Origin: Colivivens sp964537205
GTDB taxonomy: Bacteria; Bacteroidota; Bacteroidia; Bacteroidales; Bacteroidaceae
Assembly: GCA_964537205.1 (NCBI GenBank)
Contig: CAZHZH010000016.1
Span: 1 to 38,092, forward strand
Length of the DNA: 38,092 nt
Direction of reading: 5' to 3'
Made by a program: the position numbers and the translations under genes
Shown: one piece after another, positions 17,578 through 25,761 of the stretch
Layout: each line of letters begins with the position of its first letter
Numbering within the stretch: the stretch's first letter is position 1
Notes under the pieces: model-generated
Database searches by the model: none
What the model was told of the DNA's origin: nothing
The model's input: only the letters and a program-made list of their open reading frames with translations

Positions 17578-18048
17578 TTATTTGTATAGTGTTGTCTCAA
17601 GTTTCATCTTCATCAAGTCCCTGGAACTGTTTTCCTCAAGCACGATCATTATCGTGTCATCGCCTGCGACAGTGCCGATAATTTCCGGTATGCTCGAATT
17701 GTCTATATCGTAAGCTATGCTGCTCGCATACCCTGGCCGGGTCTTGATAACGCACAAGTTTCCACTAAAACGTATCGACTGAACGCCGTTGCTCATCAAC
17801 ATCTCGCTTACAGGCCTGTGTTCGCGAATACGCTTATACATTGTGTTGTTTGGCAAAATATACACTGACTTGCCGCTCATCGAAGCCGCCTTTGCGACTT
17901 TTAGCTGCTTGAGGTCCCTCGAAAGGGTCGCTTGAGTTATTTGGTAGCCTTCTCGTCGCAACTCCTTAAGCAAGTCCTCTTGACATGATATCTCTTGACT
18001 CGACAGAATCAGCCTTATCACTTCCAGTCTTGATGTTTTAACGCTCAT
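17578..18048 (-). CDS. argR: Arginine repressor
   Basis: A 156-residue ArgR: N-terminal winged helix (residues ~1-70, with the recognition-helix region QITQATLSRDLKQL) and a C-terminal arginine-binding/hexamerisation domain with the GTVAGDDTIMIV motif, the usual GD arginine contact. It would bind ARG boxes in the presence of arginine and regulate this operon. It is the first gene of the argR-GNAT-argG-argC-argD transcript, so it is probably autoregulated; a near-consensus ARG box lies between its promoter and its ATG. Confidence 0.95.
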   Translation of the reverse strand: MSVKTSRLEVIRLILSSQEISCQEDLLKELRREGYQITQATLSRDLKQLKVAKAASMSGKSVYILPNNTMYKRIREHRPVSEMLMSNGVQSIRFSGNLCVIKTRPGYASSIAYDIDNSSIPEIIGTVAGDDTIMIVLEENSSRDLMKMKLETTLYK

Positions 18049-18052
18049 CTTT

Positions 18053-18066
18053 TGTATATTTATTCA
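18053..18066 (-). promoter_or_regulatory. Candidate ARG box (ArgR operator)
   Basis: Minus-strand TGAATAAATATACA matches TGAAT-WWWW-ATTCA with one mismatch. It lies just downstream of the predicted transcription start and 5 bases before the argR ATG, a position suited to repression. The consensus is that of Proteobacteria and Bacillus; the Bacteroidetes form is less certain. Confidence 0.55.
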
Positions 18067-18076
18067 TTTATGACTG

Positions 18077-18107
18077 CAAAATTATAAAATAACATGCAAA
18101 CAACAAT
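18077..18107 (-). promoter_or_regulatory. arg operon promoter
   Basis: On the minus strand ATTG (18104-18107), a 19-base spacer and TAATTTTG (18077-18084). The -7 box is consensus and the -33 box has one mismatch. The ATG of argR is 29 bases downstream. Confidence 0.7.
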
Positions 18108-18128
18108 GCATTTCACGCATAAAATGCA
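18107..18128. promoter_or_regulatory. Inverted repeat abutting the arg promoter
   Basis: Perfect 7-base arms, tgcattt (18107-18113) and aaatgca (18122-18128), with an 8-base centre. The right part also contains the smaller palindrome gcat-aaa-atgc. It lies at the upstream edge of the -33 element. It could be a second ArgR site or another regulator's operator; no T-tract follows. Confidence 0.5.
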
Positions 18129-18170
18129 AGAAAAAGTATATATACGGACTTGTGACAACAGATTTGACCT

Positions 18171-18935
18171 CTATAGTTGGGTTTCTCCTTCTATGTAGTT
18201 ACCCATCAGGAGTTGGTCGCCATCAAACGAGGCATAGGTAAACAAGCTGTACCACTCGCCCAATATTATTACATGGCATTCATGACTTATCATCAGGTCG
18301 AGTTCTATGTGCCGGTGTCCGAATATAAAATAATTGACACTTGGATGTGACTTCAAGTAATTCTTAGCAAAGATGACAAGGTTCTCTTGTTGCTCACCTC
18401 TATATTGGTCCTCGCCAGTTCCGTCATGCATTATGCGGTTATGTTTTGCCCAGTTGAGTCCAAAATTCACAAACCAGTGTGGGTGCAAGCCCCTCGCAAT
18501 ACGTTGCAAGGTTTTGTTTTGAAAGCACCAGAACATAAAGCGGGCCATCATGTCGTTCTTGTCGATGTCCAATGTATGTCCATGTGCAAGATAGAATTCC
18601 TTTCCGTAAATTTCCAACAGACACGGTTCGTGGTGTATTATGACCCCGCACTCCTTTTCTAAATAGTCACCCATCCACATGTCGTGATTACCAGTAAAAT
18701 AGTGAACTTCCACGCCGAGATCCGTCAACTCACTCAGTTTACCTAAAAAGCGTGTATACCCTTTTGGAACCACGTCCTTGTATTCGAACCAAAAGTCAAA
18801 CATGTCGCCCATGAGATACACCGCTTCCGCCTTGTTCTTAATCGTATCGAGGAATCTGACCAACTTGCGTTCTTGAGTTCGTTTGTGTTCAAGAGCGCGA
18901 CTTCCAAGATGGGCGTCCGACAAGAAATACACCAT
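18171..18935 (-). CDS. lpxH: UDP-2,3-diacylglucosamine pyrophosphatase
   Basis: A 254-residue metallophosphoesterase of the LpxH type, hydrolysing UDP-2,3-diacylglucosamine to lipid X in lipid A synthesis at the inner membrane face. The metal-binding motifs are present in order: FLSDAHLG at the N-terminus, GDMFDFW, GNHDMW, AHGHTLD, and GHRH near the C-terminus. Length is close to that of E. coli LpxH (240). LpxH homologues are common in Bacteroidetes. Upstream spacing to the SufT-like gene is 105 bases with no clear consensus promoter. Confidence 0.92.
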   Translation of the reverse strand: MVYFLSDAHLGSRALEHKRTQERKLVRFLDTIKNKAEAVYLMGDMFDFWFEYKDVVPKGYTRFLGKLSELTDLGVEVHYFTGNHDMWMGDYLEKECGVIIHHEPCLLEIYGKEFYLAHGHTLDIDKNDMMARFMFWCFQNKTLQRIARGLHPHWFVNFGLNWAKHNRIMHDGTGEDQYRGEQQENLVIFAKNYLKSHPSVNYFIFGHRHIELDLMISHECHVIILGEWYSLFTYASFDGDQLLMGNYIEGETQL

Positions 18936-19040
18936 AATTCGTCTCTTTTATTATATTGAACCTATTCTAATTCTTACAATCTGCCAAGCTCGTTTTTAGG
19001 AAACAACAGCCACTACATTACTATAATCCTTAAAGCGCGG

Positions 19041-19352
19041 CTACATCAAGCCGAGATCGAGTTTTGCCTCGTCACTCATCATGTCCTTGTTCCACTCGGG
19101 TTCATAGACTATTTCCACATTTACGCCTTTCACTCCCTCAATCGACCCGACTTTTTGGTTTATATCCTCCACTATAAAGTCGGCGGCAGGACACGAGGGG
19201 GCTGTAAGTGTCATTTCTATGTTCACCACGTAGTCATCGGTGACATCGATTTTGTATACCAGTCCCAAGTCGTACACATTCACTGGGATTTCAGGATCAA
19301 AGACAGTTTTCAACATCTCGACCGTCTTCACTTCTATATCATATTTTTCCAT
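19041..19352 (-). CDS. MIP18/DUF59 iron-sulfur assembly factor (SufT-like)
   Basis: A 103-residue single-domain DUF59 protein. The family core DPEIPVNVYDLGLVY and the conserved Cys in TAPSCPAAD are visible. Members help mature or deliver Fe-S clusters, either with the Suf system or as carriers; exact role here is not established. Its start overlaps the end of radC by 14 bases, so translation is probably coupled to it. Confidence 0.9.
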   Translation of the reverse strand: MEKYDIEVKTVEMLKTVFDPEIPVNVYDLGLVYKIDVTDDYVVNIEMTLTAPSCPAADFIVEDINQKVGSIEGVKGVNVEIVYEPEWNKDMMSDEAKLDLGLM

Positions 19353-20028
19353 TGTCTGCGAAACTATAATATTGTCCGTCGGTCACTATTACGTGATCGA
19401 GCAGGCGTATGTTCATTGTTGTAGCGGCTGCCTTTATCTTGTTTGTCAGGTTGATGTCGTCGCTACTCGGTCGGAGTGACCCCGAAGGGTGGTTATGACA
19501 TGCTATTATATTCGTAGCATCCACCATCAAAGCCTCCTTCAATATCATTCGTATGTCTACCGCGGTCTGGGTCAGACCTCCACTGCTCAGCCTCACTTTT
19601 TTGATTACCCTGGCACTGTTGTTAAGCAGTAGTACCCAGAATTCCTCGTGCGGCAAGTCTTGCATCAAAGGACGCATCATCACATACACATCCTCAGCGG
19701 TGACTATTTGGTTTATTTCATTTGCCTTTTCCAATGCCCTTCGTCTTCCTATCTCAGCCGCGGCTTTGATTGTGACGGCCTTTGCCTCCCCTATTCCGTG
19801 GAAGGTCATCAGTTCTTCGATAGTCATCTTGCTAAGCATCGACAGCCGGTTGTCACATGCAGCCAGCACTTCCTTCATCAGTTGTACAGCCGACTTGCTC
19901 GTCGATCCTGACCCTATCAGTATTGCCAGAAGCTCTGCGTCTGTAAGGGCTTGCGCTCCCTTGTCTCTCATTTTCTCCCTGGGGCGTTCTTCCAGCGCCC
20001 AGCTTTTTATAGATCCATTGTCCATCAT
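19339..20028 (-). CDS. radC: RadC-family JAB/MPN+ domain protein
   Basis: A 229-residue RadC. The N-terminal helix-hairpin-helix part (residues ~15-95, with LIGSGS and FHGIGEAKA) precedes a JAMM metalloprotease-like domain with the complete CHNHPSGSLRPSSDD motif. The historical DNA-repair role is disputed; the biochemical function of RadC proteins is not settled. It is the middle gene of a GT2-radC-sufT transcript. Start could be 20028 or the ATG one codon later. Confidence 0.93.
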   Translation of the reverse strand: MMDNGSIKSWALEERPREKMRDKGAQALTDAELLAILIGSGSTSKSAVQLMKEVLAACDNRLSMLSKMTIEELMTFHGIGEAKAVTIKAAAEIGRRRALEKANEINQIVTAEDVYVMMRPLMQDLPHEEFWVLLLNNSARVIKKVRLSSGGLTQTAVDIRMILKEALMVDATNIIACHNHPSGSLRPSSDDINLTNKIKAAATTMNIRLLDHVIVTDGQYYSFADNGKI

Positions 20029-20064
20029 CCTTTTATATAACTGTTGTTTTTTCTGTACGTGTAT

Positions 20065-21078
20065 TTAATCGTAGAAGTTCTTCTCAAACGCGCTGAACTC
20101 ATCTTTCTTTAGTATACATCGCAACCACCATGCCTTCAGAAATCCAAGTCCATAGCCGAACAGCTGCACGAACGCCGCCTCGACCGAAAGGAAGCCTATC
20201 ACCATGCTTTTGTTTTGCATCGACGAGTCTATGAATATCAGCAGACAGTAGAGTACCACTGGCAGTATTGTATACATCCACAGCCAAGAACCCGCGAAAC
20301 GCAGAATCAGCGTGACAACAACAAGCGAGACTACCCCGATAGTGAAGAATGTCGGAAGTAAGTGCACTATCCTCATGGTTCCAGGATGCCGCTTTTCCAG
20401 GTTTATTCGCGCGATGCCAGAGTTGAACACCTGCCTGAAGAACTTCTCCATGTCGGTTCGCCTTTTATGCCACACCCACGCGTCGGTGAATAAGCGGCAC
20501 GTATAGCCTGCGTTGAATATCCGTATGCTGAAATCTATATCTTCGCCGAAGCGCATCTTTGAAAATCCCCCCAACGCGTTATATACATCACGACGCACTC
20601 CCATGTTAAACGAACGCGGATAGAATTTATCCATCTTCCGTTTCCCGCCTCTTATGCCACCAGTCGTGAAGAAACTCGTCATACTGTAACTGATGGCCTT
20701 CTGTATCGGTGTAAACGAATCATTGGCACGGTCAGGACCACCAAAAGCGTCGCACGGGTTTTCGTCGAGTTCCTTTTCGATTGCCGCCAAGTACTGTGGT
20801 GGAACCACACAGTCGCTGTCGAGTATGATGACATATTCACCATGCGCCCTTTCCACTCCGTAGTTTCTTGATGTACCAGGTCCGCTGTTCTCCTTATAGA
20901 AATACTTTATATCCAGTTTCTGCTTGTAACGTTCGACAACCTCATCGCACTTCACTTTCGATCCGTCCTCCACGACTATCACTTCAAAATCCTTTACTGT
21001 TTGTTCAGTAAGACTCTGAAGCAGTTCGTCAACCTCGTCGGGACGATTATACACTGGTATTATGACTGAGTATCGCAT
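20065..21078 (-). CDS. Membrane-anchored GT2 glycosyltransferase
   Basis: A 337-residue family 2 glycosyltransferase. The GT-A domain begins SVIIPVYNRPDEV, has the metal-binding DSD of ILDSDCVVPP near residue 93, and the acceptor-side GEDIDF near residue 178. Two hydrophobic segments follow at about 240-265 and 270-290 with a further one near 300, anchoring it to the inner membrane. It would add a sugar to a lipid or surface polysaccharide; donor and acceptor cannot be told. It heads the transcript with radC and the SufT-like gene, a grouping with no obvious common function. Confidence 0.9.
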   Translation of the reverse strand: MRYSVIIPVYNRPDEVDELLQSLTEQTVKDFEVIVVEDGSKVKCDEVVERYKQKLDIKYFYKENSGPGTSRNYGVERAHGEYVIILDSDCVVPPQYLAAIEKELDENPCDAFGGPDRANDSFTPIQKAISYSMTSFFTTGGIRGGKRKMDKFYPRSFNMGVRRDVYNALGGFSKMRFGEDIDFSIRIFNAGYTCRLFTDAWVWHKRRTDMEKFFRQVFNSGIARINLEKRHPGTMRIVHLLPTFFTIGVVSLVVVTLILRFAGSWLWMYTILPVVLYCLLIFIDSSMQNKSMVIGFLSVEAAFVQLFGYGLGFLKAWWLRCILKKDEFSAFEKNFYD

Positions 21079-21111
21079 GACTTGCTATTGTATTCTTTGT
21101 TTACAGCGGTG

Positions 21112-21143
21112 CAAAAGTAAGCAAAAAAAATTTCAGAATCAAA
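21112..21143 (-). promoter_or_regulatory. Promoter of the GT2-radC-sufT transcript
   Basis: Minus-strand TTTG (21140-21143), a 20-base spacer and TACTTTTG (21112-21119). The GT2 start codon is 33 bases downstream. Confidence 0.7.
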
Positions 21144-21221
21144 AATAATGGCGAAAAGGTTGTTACTTCATCGCTTCACAAAGGCCGACAATGCTCTGAA
21201 CGCTTCCGAGAGAACAACTAC

Positions 21222-21956
21222 CTATTCAATATAGAAAGTCAGCACTATCATTTTGTTGCGTCCCTTATCCACCGAGTTTGTGTAGATCATAGGCGTGGCC
21301 TCGGTTATATCTGTACGGTTCTTATCGATTATATTCATAAGCCCATAGCAGAATTTTATCTCAGGGATGAACTTGAAAAAAGGCAGATAGAAATCACACC
21401 CCATACCTACTTCAAGGAAGCAATCGAAATGCTTCAGAAGAAGGTTGCGTTGTTTCTTGACTGTCAAGTCGTACACCGGGTTCACTCCGCACATCACATA
21501 AGGACGGAAGTTGTTATAGCGTTCACCTGCTATCTTAAGGTCGACAGGGATTGAGATGAAGGTTGACTTCATGTTCTGAATGTTATGCTCCCCAGTCTTT
21601 TGGTTGCGGAAAGTGGTATTCTTCTCACCGAAATGCATTGTCGGTACGAGTCTAAGCGCAAGATGCTCATTAATTTTAAGCTCTCCCAAGATGCCGACGC
21701 TGAAGCCTGCGTCGTAGTTTGCAATGTCGGCGTTCCATTGGTTCCCATCAGCATCGACAAACCCGTTGTTGACGAATTCTATATCCTGGAGGTTTATTCC
21801 CGCAAGAAAGCCATAATGAAACCGTCGTTGGTCAATATAAGGGCGGTTCATGACAGTACGCTTCTGTGCATAAGCCCTCATACTGATCAATCCGATCAAA
21901 GCTGTTAGCCCGATCATTCCGATTAGTCTTATCCGCCTTCTCGCATTTGTCTTCAT
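21222..21956 (-). CDS. PorT-family outer-membrane beta-barrel protein
   Basis: A 244-residue protein with a signal peptide after an Arg-rich N-terminus (cleavage near RAYAQ) and beta strands resembling the PorT/outer-membrane-protein beta-barrel family: FHYGFLAGINLQDIEF near the start, HLALRLVPTMHFG, and a final strand ending VLTFYIE. In Porphyromonas gingivalis PorT is part of the type IX secretion system; many Bacteroidetes carry PorT-like barrels without that system, so function is unproven. No promoter was found; it lies 118 bases downstream of rpmH with a hairpin between. Confidence 0.8.
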   Translation of the reverse strand: MKTNARRRIRLIGMIGLTALIGLISMRAYAQKRTVMNRPYIDQRRFHYGFLAGINLQDIEFVNNGFVDADGNQWNADIANYDAGFSVGILGELKINEHLALRLVPTMHFGEKNTTFRNQKTGEHNIQNMKSTFISIPVDLKIAGERYNNFRPYVMCGVNPVYDLTVKKQRNLLLKHFDCFLEVGMGCDFYLPFFKFIPEIKFCYGLMNIIDKNRTDITEATPMIYTNSVDKGRNKMIVLTFYIE

Positions 21957-22021
21957 ATCTTTATAAACGTAATCGCCGTCTATTTATTGCATTATACAGG
22001 CATCATCTTTTTGCATCCAAG

Positions 22022-22050
22022 AAAGGCTGAGAGTATTCTTCCCAGCCTTT
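22022..22050 (-). terminator. Hairpin between rpmH and the PorT-like gene
   Basis: Perfect 8-base arms (aaaggctg / cagccttt) at 22022-22029 and 22043-22050 with a 13-base loop, 25 bases after the rpmH stop. The following minus-strand sequence is only weakly T-rich, so it may be a weak terminator or an attenuating/processing hairpin. Confidence 0.5.
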
Positions 22051-22074
22051 ATAATCTCTATCATCCCGAAAGAA

Positions 22075-22233
22075 TTACTTCTTTCCGTGGAACTCGCTTG
22101 ATACAGAAAGTGACTTGCGTCCCTTTTTGCGACGCGCCGACAATACGCGACGACCGTTCTTTGTAGCCATGCGATGACGGAAACCATGCTTGTTAATTCT
22201 TTTACGGTTGTGTGGTTGAAATGTTCTCTTCAT
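22075..22233 (-). CDS. rpmH: 50S ribosomal protein L34
   Basis: A 52-residue strongly basic protein starting MKRTFQPHNRKR, with the L34 core NKHGFRHRMATKNGRRVLSA, ending HGKK before a TAA. It is a structural protein of the large ribosomal subunit. It has its own consensus promoter and is divergent from efp. Confidence 0.96.
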   Translation of the reverse strand: MKRTFQPHNRKRINKHGFRHRMATKNGRRVLSARRKKGRKSLSVSSEFHGKK

Positions 22234-22327
22234 TTTCCTTATATTTTAATTATCATTACTTCATTCAGCGCCTTCTTACGAGACGGGCATTTATACTTTC
22301 TCATGCACCACTAGCGCAAACAGCGTG

Positions 22328-22358
22328 CAAATTTAGTGATTTTATGTAACCTAACAAA
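22328..22358 (-). promoter_or_regulatory. rpmH promoter
   Basis: Minus-strand TTTG (22355-22358), a 19-base spacer and TAAATTTG (22328-22335), a perfect consensus, about 95 bases before the rpmH ATG. The leader is therefore about 85 bases. Confidence 0.8.
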
Positions 22359-22386
22359 AAGAAACGTCGTTTTTTCACTTACTTTT

Positions 22387-22417
22387 TTTGTTCTTTTACA
22401 AAAAACATCTAATTTTG
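22387..22417 (+). promoter_or_regulatory. efp promoter
   Basis: TTTG at 22387-22390, a 19-base spacer and TAATTTTG at 22410-22417; perfect consensus, 67 bases before the efp ATG. It is back to back with the rpmH promoter, with about 28 bases between the two -33 boxes. Confidence 0.8.
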
Positions 22418-22484
22418 CAATCGATTTCAAGACAATAGATAAACAATAAAAGAATAAGTTACATTTAATACAAACAAACAGAGT

Positions 22485-23057
22485 ATGGCTATATTAGCAG
22501 GTGACATTAAGAAAGGCGTTTGCCTTCGTCTCGACGACGGCAAAATTTGGGTAGTGATTGACTTCCTTCACAAGAAGCCGGGCAAGGGGAATACAGTGAT
22601 GATTACAAAGCTCCGTAATGTGGAAGACGGAAGGGTGCTTGAGCGCACTTGGATTGTCTCCGCGAAGCTTGACGACGTGACTGTCTCCCACCAGCAGTTT
22701 CAATATCTATATAAAGAAGGAGAGGATATGGTATTCATGAATACTGAAACATTCGAGCAGGTGAACATAAACAAGGACTTAATCACCGGCGGAGACTTCC
22801 TTAAGGAAGGAGAGACCATGGTCATGGCATCGGTTGATGACCAGACAGGTGCGATTCTCACTGCGGAGGCTCCTGTGAAGATTGTTTTAAAAGTCACTTA
22901 TACTGAGCCGGGACTTAAAGGTGACACCGCCACAAACGCGACAAAACCGGCGACACTTGAGACAGGCGTACAAATCCGCGTTCCTCTATTCATCAATGAG
23001 GGCGATATGATAGAAGTCGACACACGCGACGGAAGCTACGTATCACGTAAATCATAA
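22485..23057 (+). CDS. efp: Elongation factor P
   Basis: Relieves ribosome stalling at consecutive prolines. The 190-residue protein has the three-domain EF-P layout. The loop tip in domain I reads KKPGKGN with Lys34 at the position modified in enterobacteria; I see no epmA/epmB-type modification gene in the window. The C-terminal signature is VTYTEPGLKGDTATN...KPATLETG and it ends TRDGSYVSRKS. Start at 22485 (MAILAGDIKKG) is the only reasonable one. Confidence 0.96.
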   Translation: MAILAGDIKKGVCLRLDDGKIWVVIDFLHKKPGKGNTVMITKLRNVEDGRVLERTWIVSAKLDDVTVSHQQFQYLYKEGEDMVFMNTETFEQVNINKDLITGGDFLKEGETMVMASVDDQTGAILTAEAPVKIVLKVTYTEPGLKGDTATNATKPATLETGVQIRVPLFINEGDMIEVDTRDGSYVSRKS

Positions 23058-23149
23058 ATATACGTATGCCCAAAGTCTTTCACATAAGAGCTTACATTAT
23101 ATAAGCGATAAAGTGTAAAGCCCCATTACAACATATAATCCATAACAAC

Positions 23150-23192
23150 AAAAATGCCATCCTCACTATCAACAAGTTTGGATGGTATTTTT
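23150..23192. terminator. Bidirectional terminator between efp and the GH2 gene
   Basis: Arms aaaaatgccatcc (23150-23162) and ggatggtattttt (23180-23192) pair over 13 positions with one G-U/A-C wobble, loop 17 bases. The A/T-rich ends supply a T-tract in both directions, suiting two convergent genes. Confidence 0.85.
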
Positions 23193-23244
23193 ATTGTTCA
23201 TTGAACCTACAGAAGCTTTTCCGTCAGTGTAGCACCCGCATACG

Positions 23245-25635
23245 TCACTTAGTCTTTAGCTTCAATCGAGCGTTCTTTAATGTAGGCGACGTAGCCTCCA
23301 CTTTCACTTCTCCGGCATTCCGAGTTGAGCGAAGTATGAGCAGCAACTGTCCCTTGTACATCTTTTTCGGATTCACGTCGAACAACTCGTCAGTATAGTG
23401 GTCGCCATTGTCTATGGCTTGAATCACCGCACCACCATTCACGTCGACTTTCACTTCATCGCCAGCAGTCGGGACCATATCGCCTTTTGAATCGACAGCA
23501 TATATGTGAAGGTATTTGAGACTCATCCCGTCGGCCTTCCAATCACTCTCCTCTTCCTCAATCATCAGCCGCACGGCGCGTCCTGTGGTTCGCAATTCAT
23601 GTCGCGCGGTTTCCTTTCCGTTGGTTCTGGCAATTGCCGTAATGCTTCCGCCCTTGCCATATTCCACATCGCTCCACAGCAAGCGGTTTTTGTCCTTGCC
23701 TTGTCCGCTGTTCTTCCTTGTTCCAAGCGACGTTCCGTTAACCATCAATTCCACTTCCTCGGCGTTGGTGAAGACATACACATTTTGCTTAGAACCTTCA
23801 GTACGGTTCCAATGACTTGAAAGGAATGTGGTTCCCACAGTATTGTCGTTCCAATAGATCTCCTCACCCTTTCCGTCCTGCACTCCAATCCGGCAAACCG
23901 GCTCATCATTAAACGCGCTCTTGATCAAGTAAGCCTGCGGATACGGATCGAGGTTGTGGCTGAAAAAAGAGTAATTCCACCCTTTCTTAGGCCATCCGTT
24001 CGACTCGCCCCAATATTCAATAGCTCCCCAATAGGCAAGCCCCACCATTTTCTTTCTGTCCATTCCTTCCCATGGTCCGAGAAGGTCGTTGACAGTCGCC
24101 TCACTTTGATATATTATCAAGTCAGAATCATGTTCAAGGTATCCTTTGTACGCAGGATACTGATAATTGTAAGCGGCGACATCGGTAACGCACGATAGTT
24201 CAGGCGGATTGAAGTTGCCCTCCCATTCAGGATCGTTGCGAATGGCGTTTGCCCGTGCCGGAAACATTGCGACCATTGTAGGGCGTGTCGAGTCATATCG
24301 CTCCGCAAGTACCTTCATCAACCTGTATGTCGTAATGCCCCAATCGCCGGTAGGCAGTCCCGCCCACGACTCGTTGATTTGGAGTTCGTTTCCAAAACTC
24401 CACATGATGACGCTCGGATGATTTCTGTCGCGTCTGATCCATTCCGTCTCTGCCTTGTACCACAGTTGGTCAAACGGTTCGTCAGCCACCCACATGTTTC
24501 CGCCCTGTTGCCATTTGTCGAATAGTTCGTCGACAATCAGTATGCCATACTTATCAGCAAGTTTCAGAAAAGCAGGTGAGTACGGGTTGTGACTCGTACG
24601 TACGTGATTATATCCGAATTCTTTCAAACGTTTGAACTGCCGCTCAATGCCATCCTCAAATGCCGCCGCTCCAAGCGCGCCCATATCATGATGGTTGGCT
24701 ATTCCCTTCAGGAACACCTTCTTCCCGTTTAACTTGAACCCGTATTCCTTTGAGAACTCAATTGTCCGTATTCCAAACTCATCACTCACACGGTCGATAA
24801 CTTCTCCATCTTTCTTTAACACCACCTCAGCCCTGTAGAGCGTGGGACTCTCACACGACCACAACTTAGGATTGTCAACCCTGATCAACGGCATTCTGAC
24901 TTCGTTGATTTCCAACTTGATGTATTTCGGAACTTCACAACTGCCTCGTGCCACAATCTGTCCACTTTGATCATAGATTGTACTCTCAAGAGTCATGTCG
25001 TACCGCTGAGCCCTCGCTCCTTCAATGTCGACTTGTAAAGCGATATCGGCATACTCGCCTGTAATCTCAGGAGTTGTTATGTAAAGACCGTGTCGAGCCA
25101 CAGATACCGGGTTCTTGACATTTATGTGTACATCACGGAAGATACCTCCACCGGTATACCATCGTGACCTGCCGCCTTTTGCGACATCACATTTCACACT
25201 TATGACGTTTTCCTCGTCATATCTCAAATAGCGGCTTATGTCGAACTCCGCTCCGAGATAGCCGTATGCGATGTGTCCCACCGACTCCCCATTTACAAAT
25301 ATGTCTCCGCTTGTCATAACACCTTCGAAATCAAGCAATACTTTTCTGCCCTTCCACAAGGAGTCAGCCGTAAAGTGCTTCTGGTAAACGGCAGACGGAC
25401 AGTCCTTGAATCCGCGCGCCTTATCTGCCTTCTCGTTCCAAGGCAGCTCCATTTGGTAATCGTGCGGAAGGTCTACCACCCTCCATTGCGTATCGTCCAT
25501 TATTGGTCGTACTGTTTCCGCCTCATCAAGCAGACGAAATTTCCATCCGAAGTTCAACAATATACTTTCCCTCTCCTGTGCTGACACCACGGCTGAGGAT
25601 AAAATAACAAGTGATGCTATAACTAATCCTTTCAT
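23245..25635 (-). CDS. Secreted GH2 beta-galactosidase-type glycosidase
   Basis: A 796-residue protein with a signal peptide (MKGLVIASLVILSSAVVSAQ). The start at 25635 is used because the longer frame to 25725 would cross the promoter. Layout: sugar-binding jelly roll (~25-190), immunoglobulin-like domain (~190-300), TIM barrel (~300-570) and C-terminal DUF4982-type beta domains. Catalytic residues by family pattern are Glu417 in SFGNEL (acid/base) and Glu512 in YQSEAT (nucleophile). The SHNPYSP stretch before the barrel is typical. It removes a terminal beta-linked sugar, commonly galactose, in the periplasm or at the surface. It is last in the CstA-regulator-GH31-GH2 block and has its own -7 box. 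Confidence 0.92.
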   Translation of the reverse strand: MKGLVIASLVILSSAVVSAQERESILLNFGWKFRLLDEAETVRPIMDDTQWRVVDLPHDYQMELPWNEKADKARGFKDCPSAVYQKHFTADSLWKGRKVLLDFEGVMTSGDIFVNGESVGHIAYGYLGAEFDISRYLRYDEENVISVKCDVAKGGRSRWYTGGGIFRDVHINVKNPVSVARHGLYITTPEITGEYADIALQVDIEGARAQRYDMTLESTIYDQSGQIVARGSCEVPKYIKLEINEVRMPLIRVDNPKLWSCESPTLYRAEVVLKKDGEVIDRVSDEFGIRTIEFSKEYGFKLNGKKVFLKGIANHHDMGALGAAAFEDGIERQFKRLKEFGYNHVRTSHNPYSPAFLKLADKYGILIVDELFDKWQQGGNMWVADEPFDQLWYKAETEWIRRDRNHPSVIMWSFGNELQINESWAGLPTGDWGITTYRLMKVLAERYDSTRPTMVAMFPARANAIRNDPEWEGNFNPPELSCVTDVAAYNYQYPAYKGYLEHDSDLIIYQSEATVNDLLGPWEGMDRKKMVGLAYWGAIEYWGESNGWPKKGWNYSFFSHNLDPYPQAYLIKSAFNDEPVCRIGVQDGKGEEIYWNDNTVGTTFLSSHWNRTEGSKQNVYVFTNAEEVELMVNGTSLGTRKNSGQGKDKNRLLWSDVEYGKGGSITAIARTNGKETARHELRTTGRAVRLMIEEEESDWKADGMSLKYLHIYAVDSKGDMVPTAGDEVKVDVNGGAVIQAIDNGDHYTDELFDVNPKKMYKGQLLLILRSTRNAGEVKVEATSPTLKNARLKLKTK

Positions 25636-25658
25636 ACTCTTTGTTGATTTGTATTGTG

Positions 25659-25689
25659 CAAAGATACAAAAAAAATCATAGCAGGCAAT
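25659..25689 (-). promoter_or_regulatory. GH2 gene promoter
   Basis: Minus-strand ATTG (25686-25689), a 19-base spacer and TATCTTTG (25659-25666); one mismatch from consensus at -33. The ATG at 25635 is 23 bases downstream. Confidence 0.65.
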
Positions 25690-25761
25690 AGAATATACAA
25701 CAATGCACGGCAACGCGACCGCCACCGTGCTATTATAATACAGAGAAAATCAAATGTCACA

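Noticed and set aside
21222..21956. PorT-like gene taken as proof of a type IX secretion system
   Set aside because: PorT-like barrels are widespread without the system, no other T9SS gene is present and no sorting domain was seen on the secreted enzymes.
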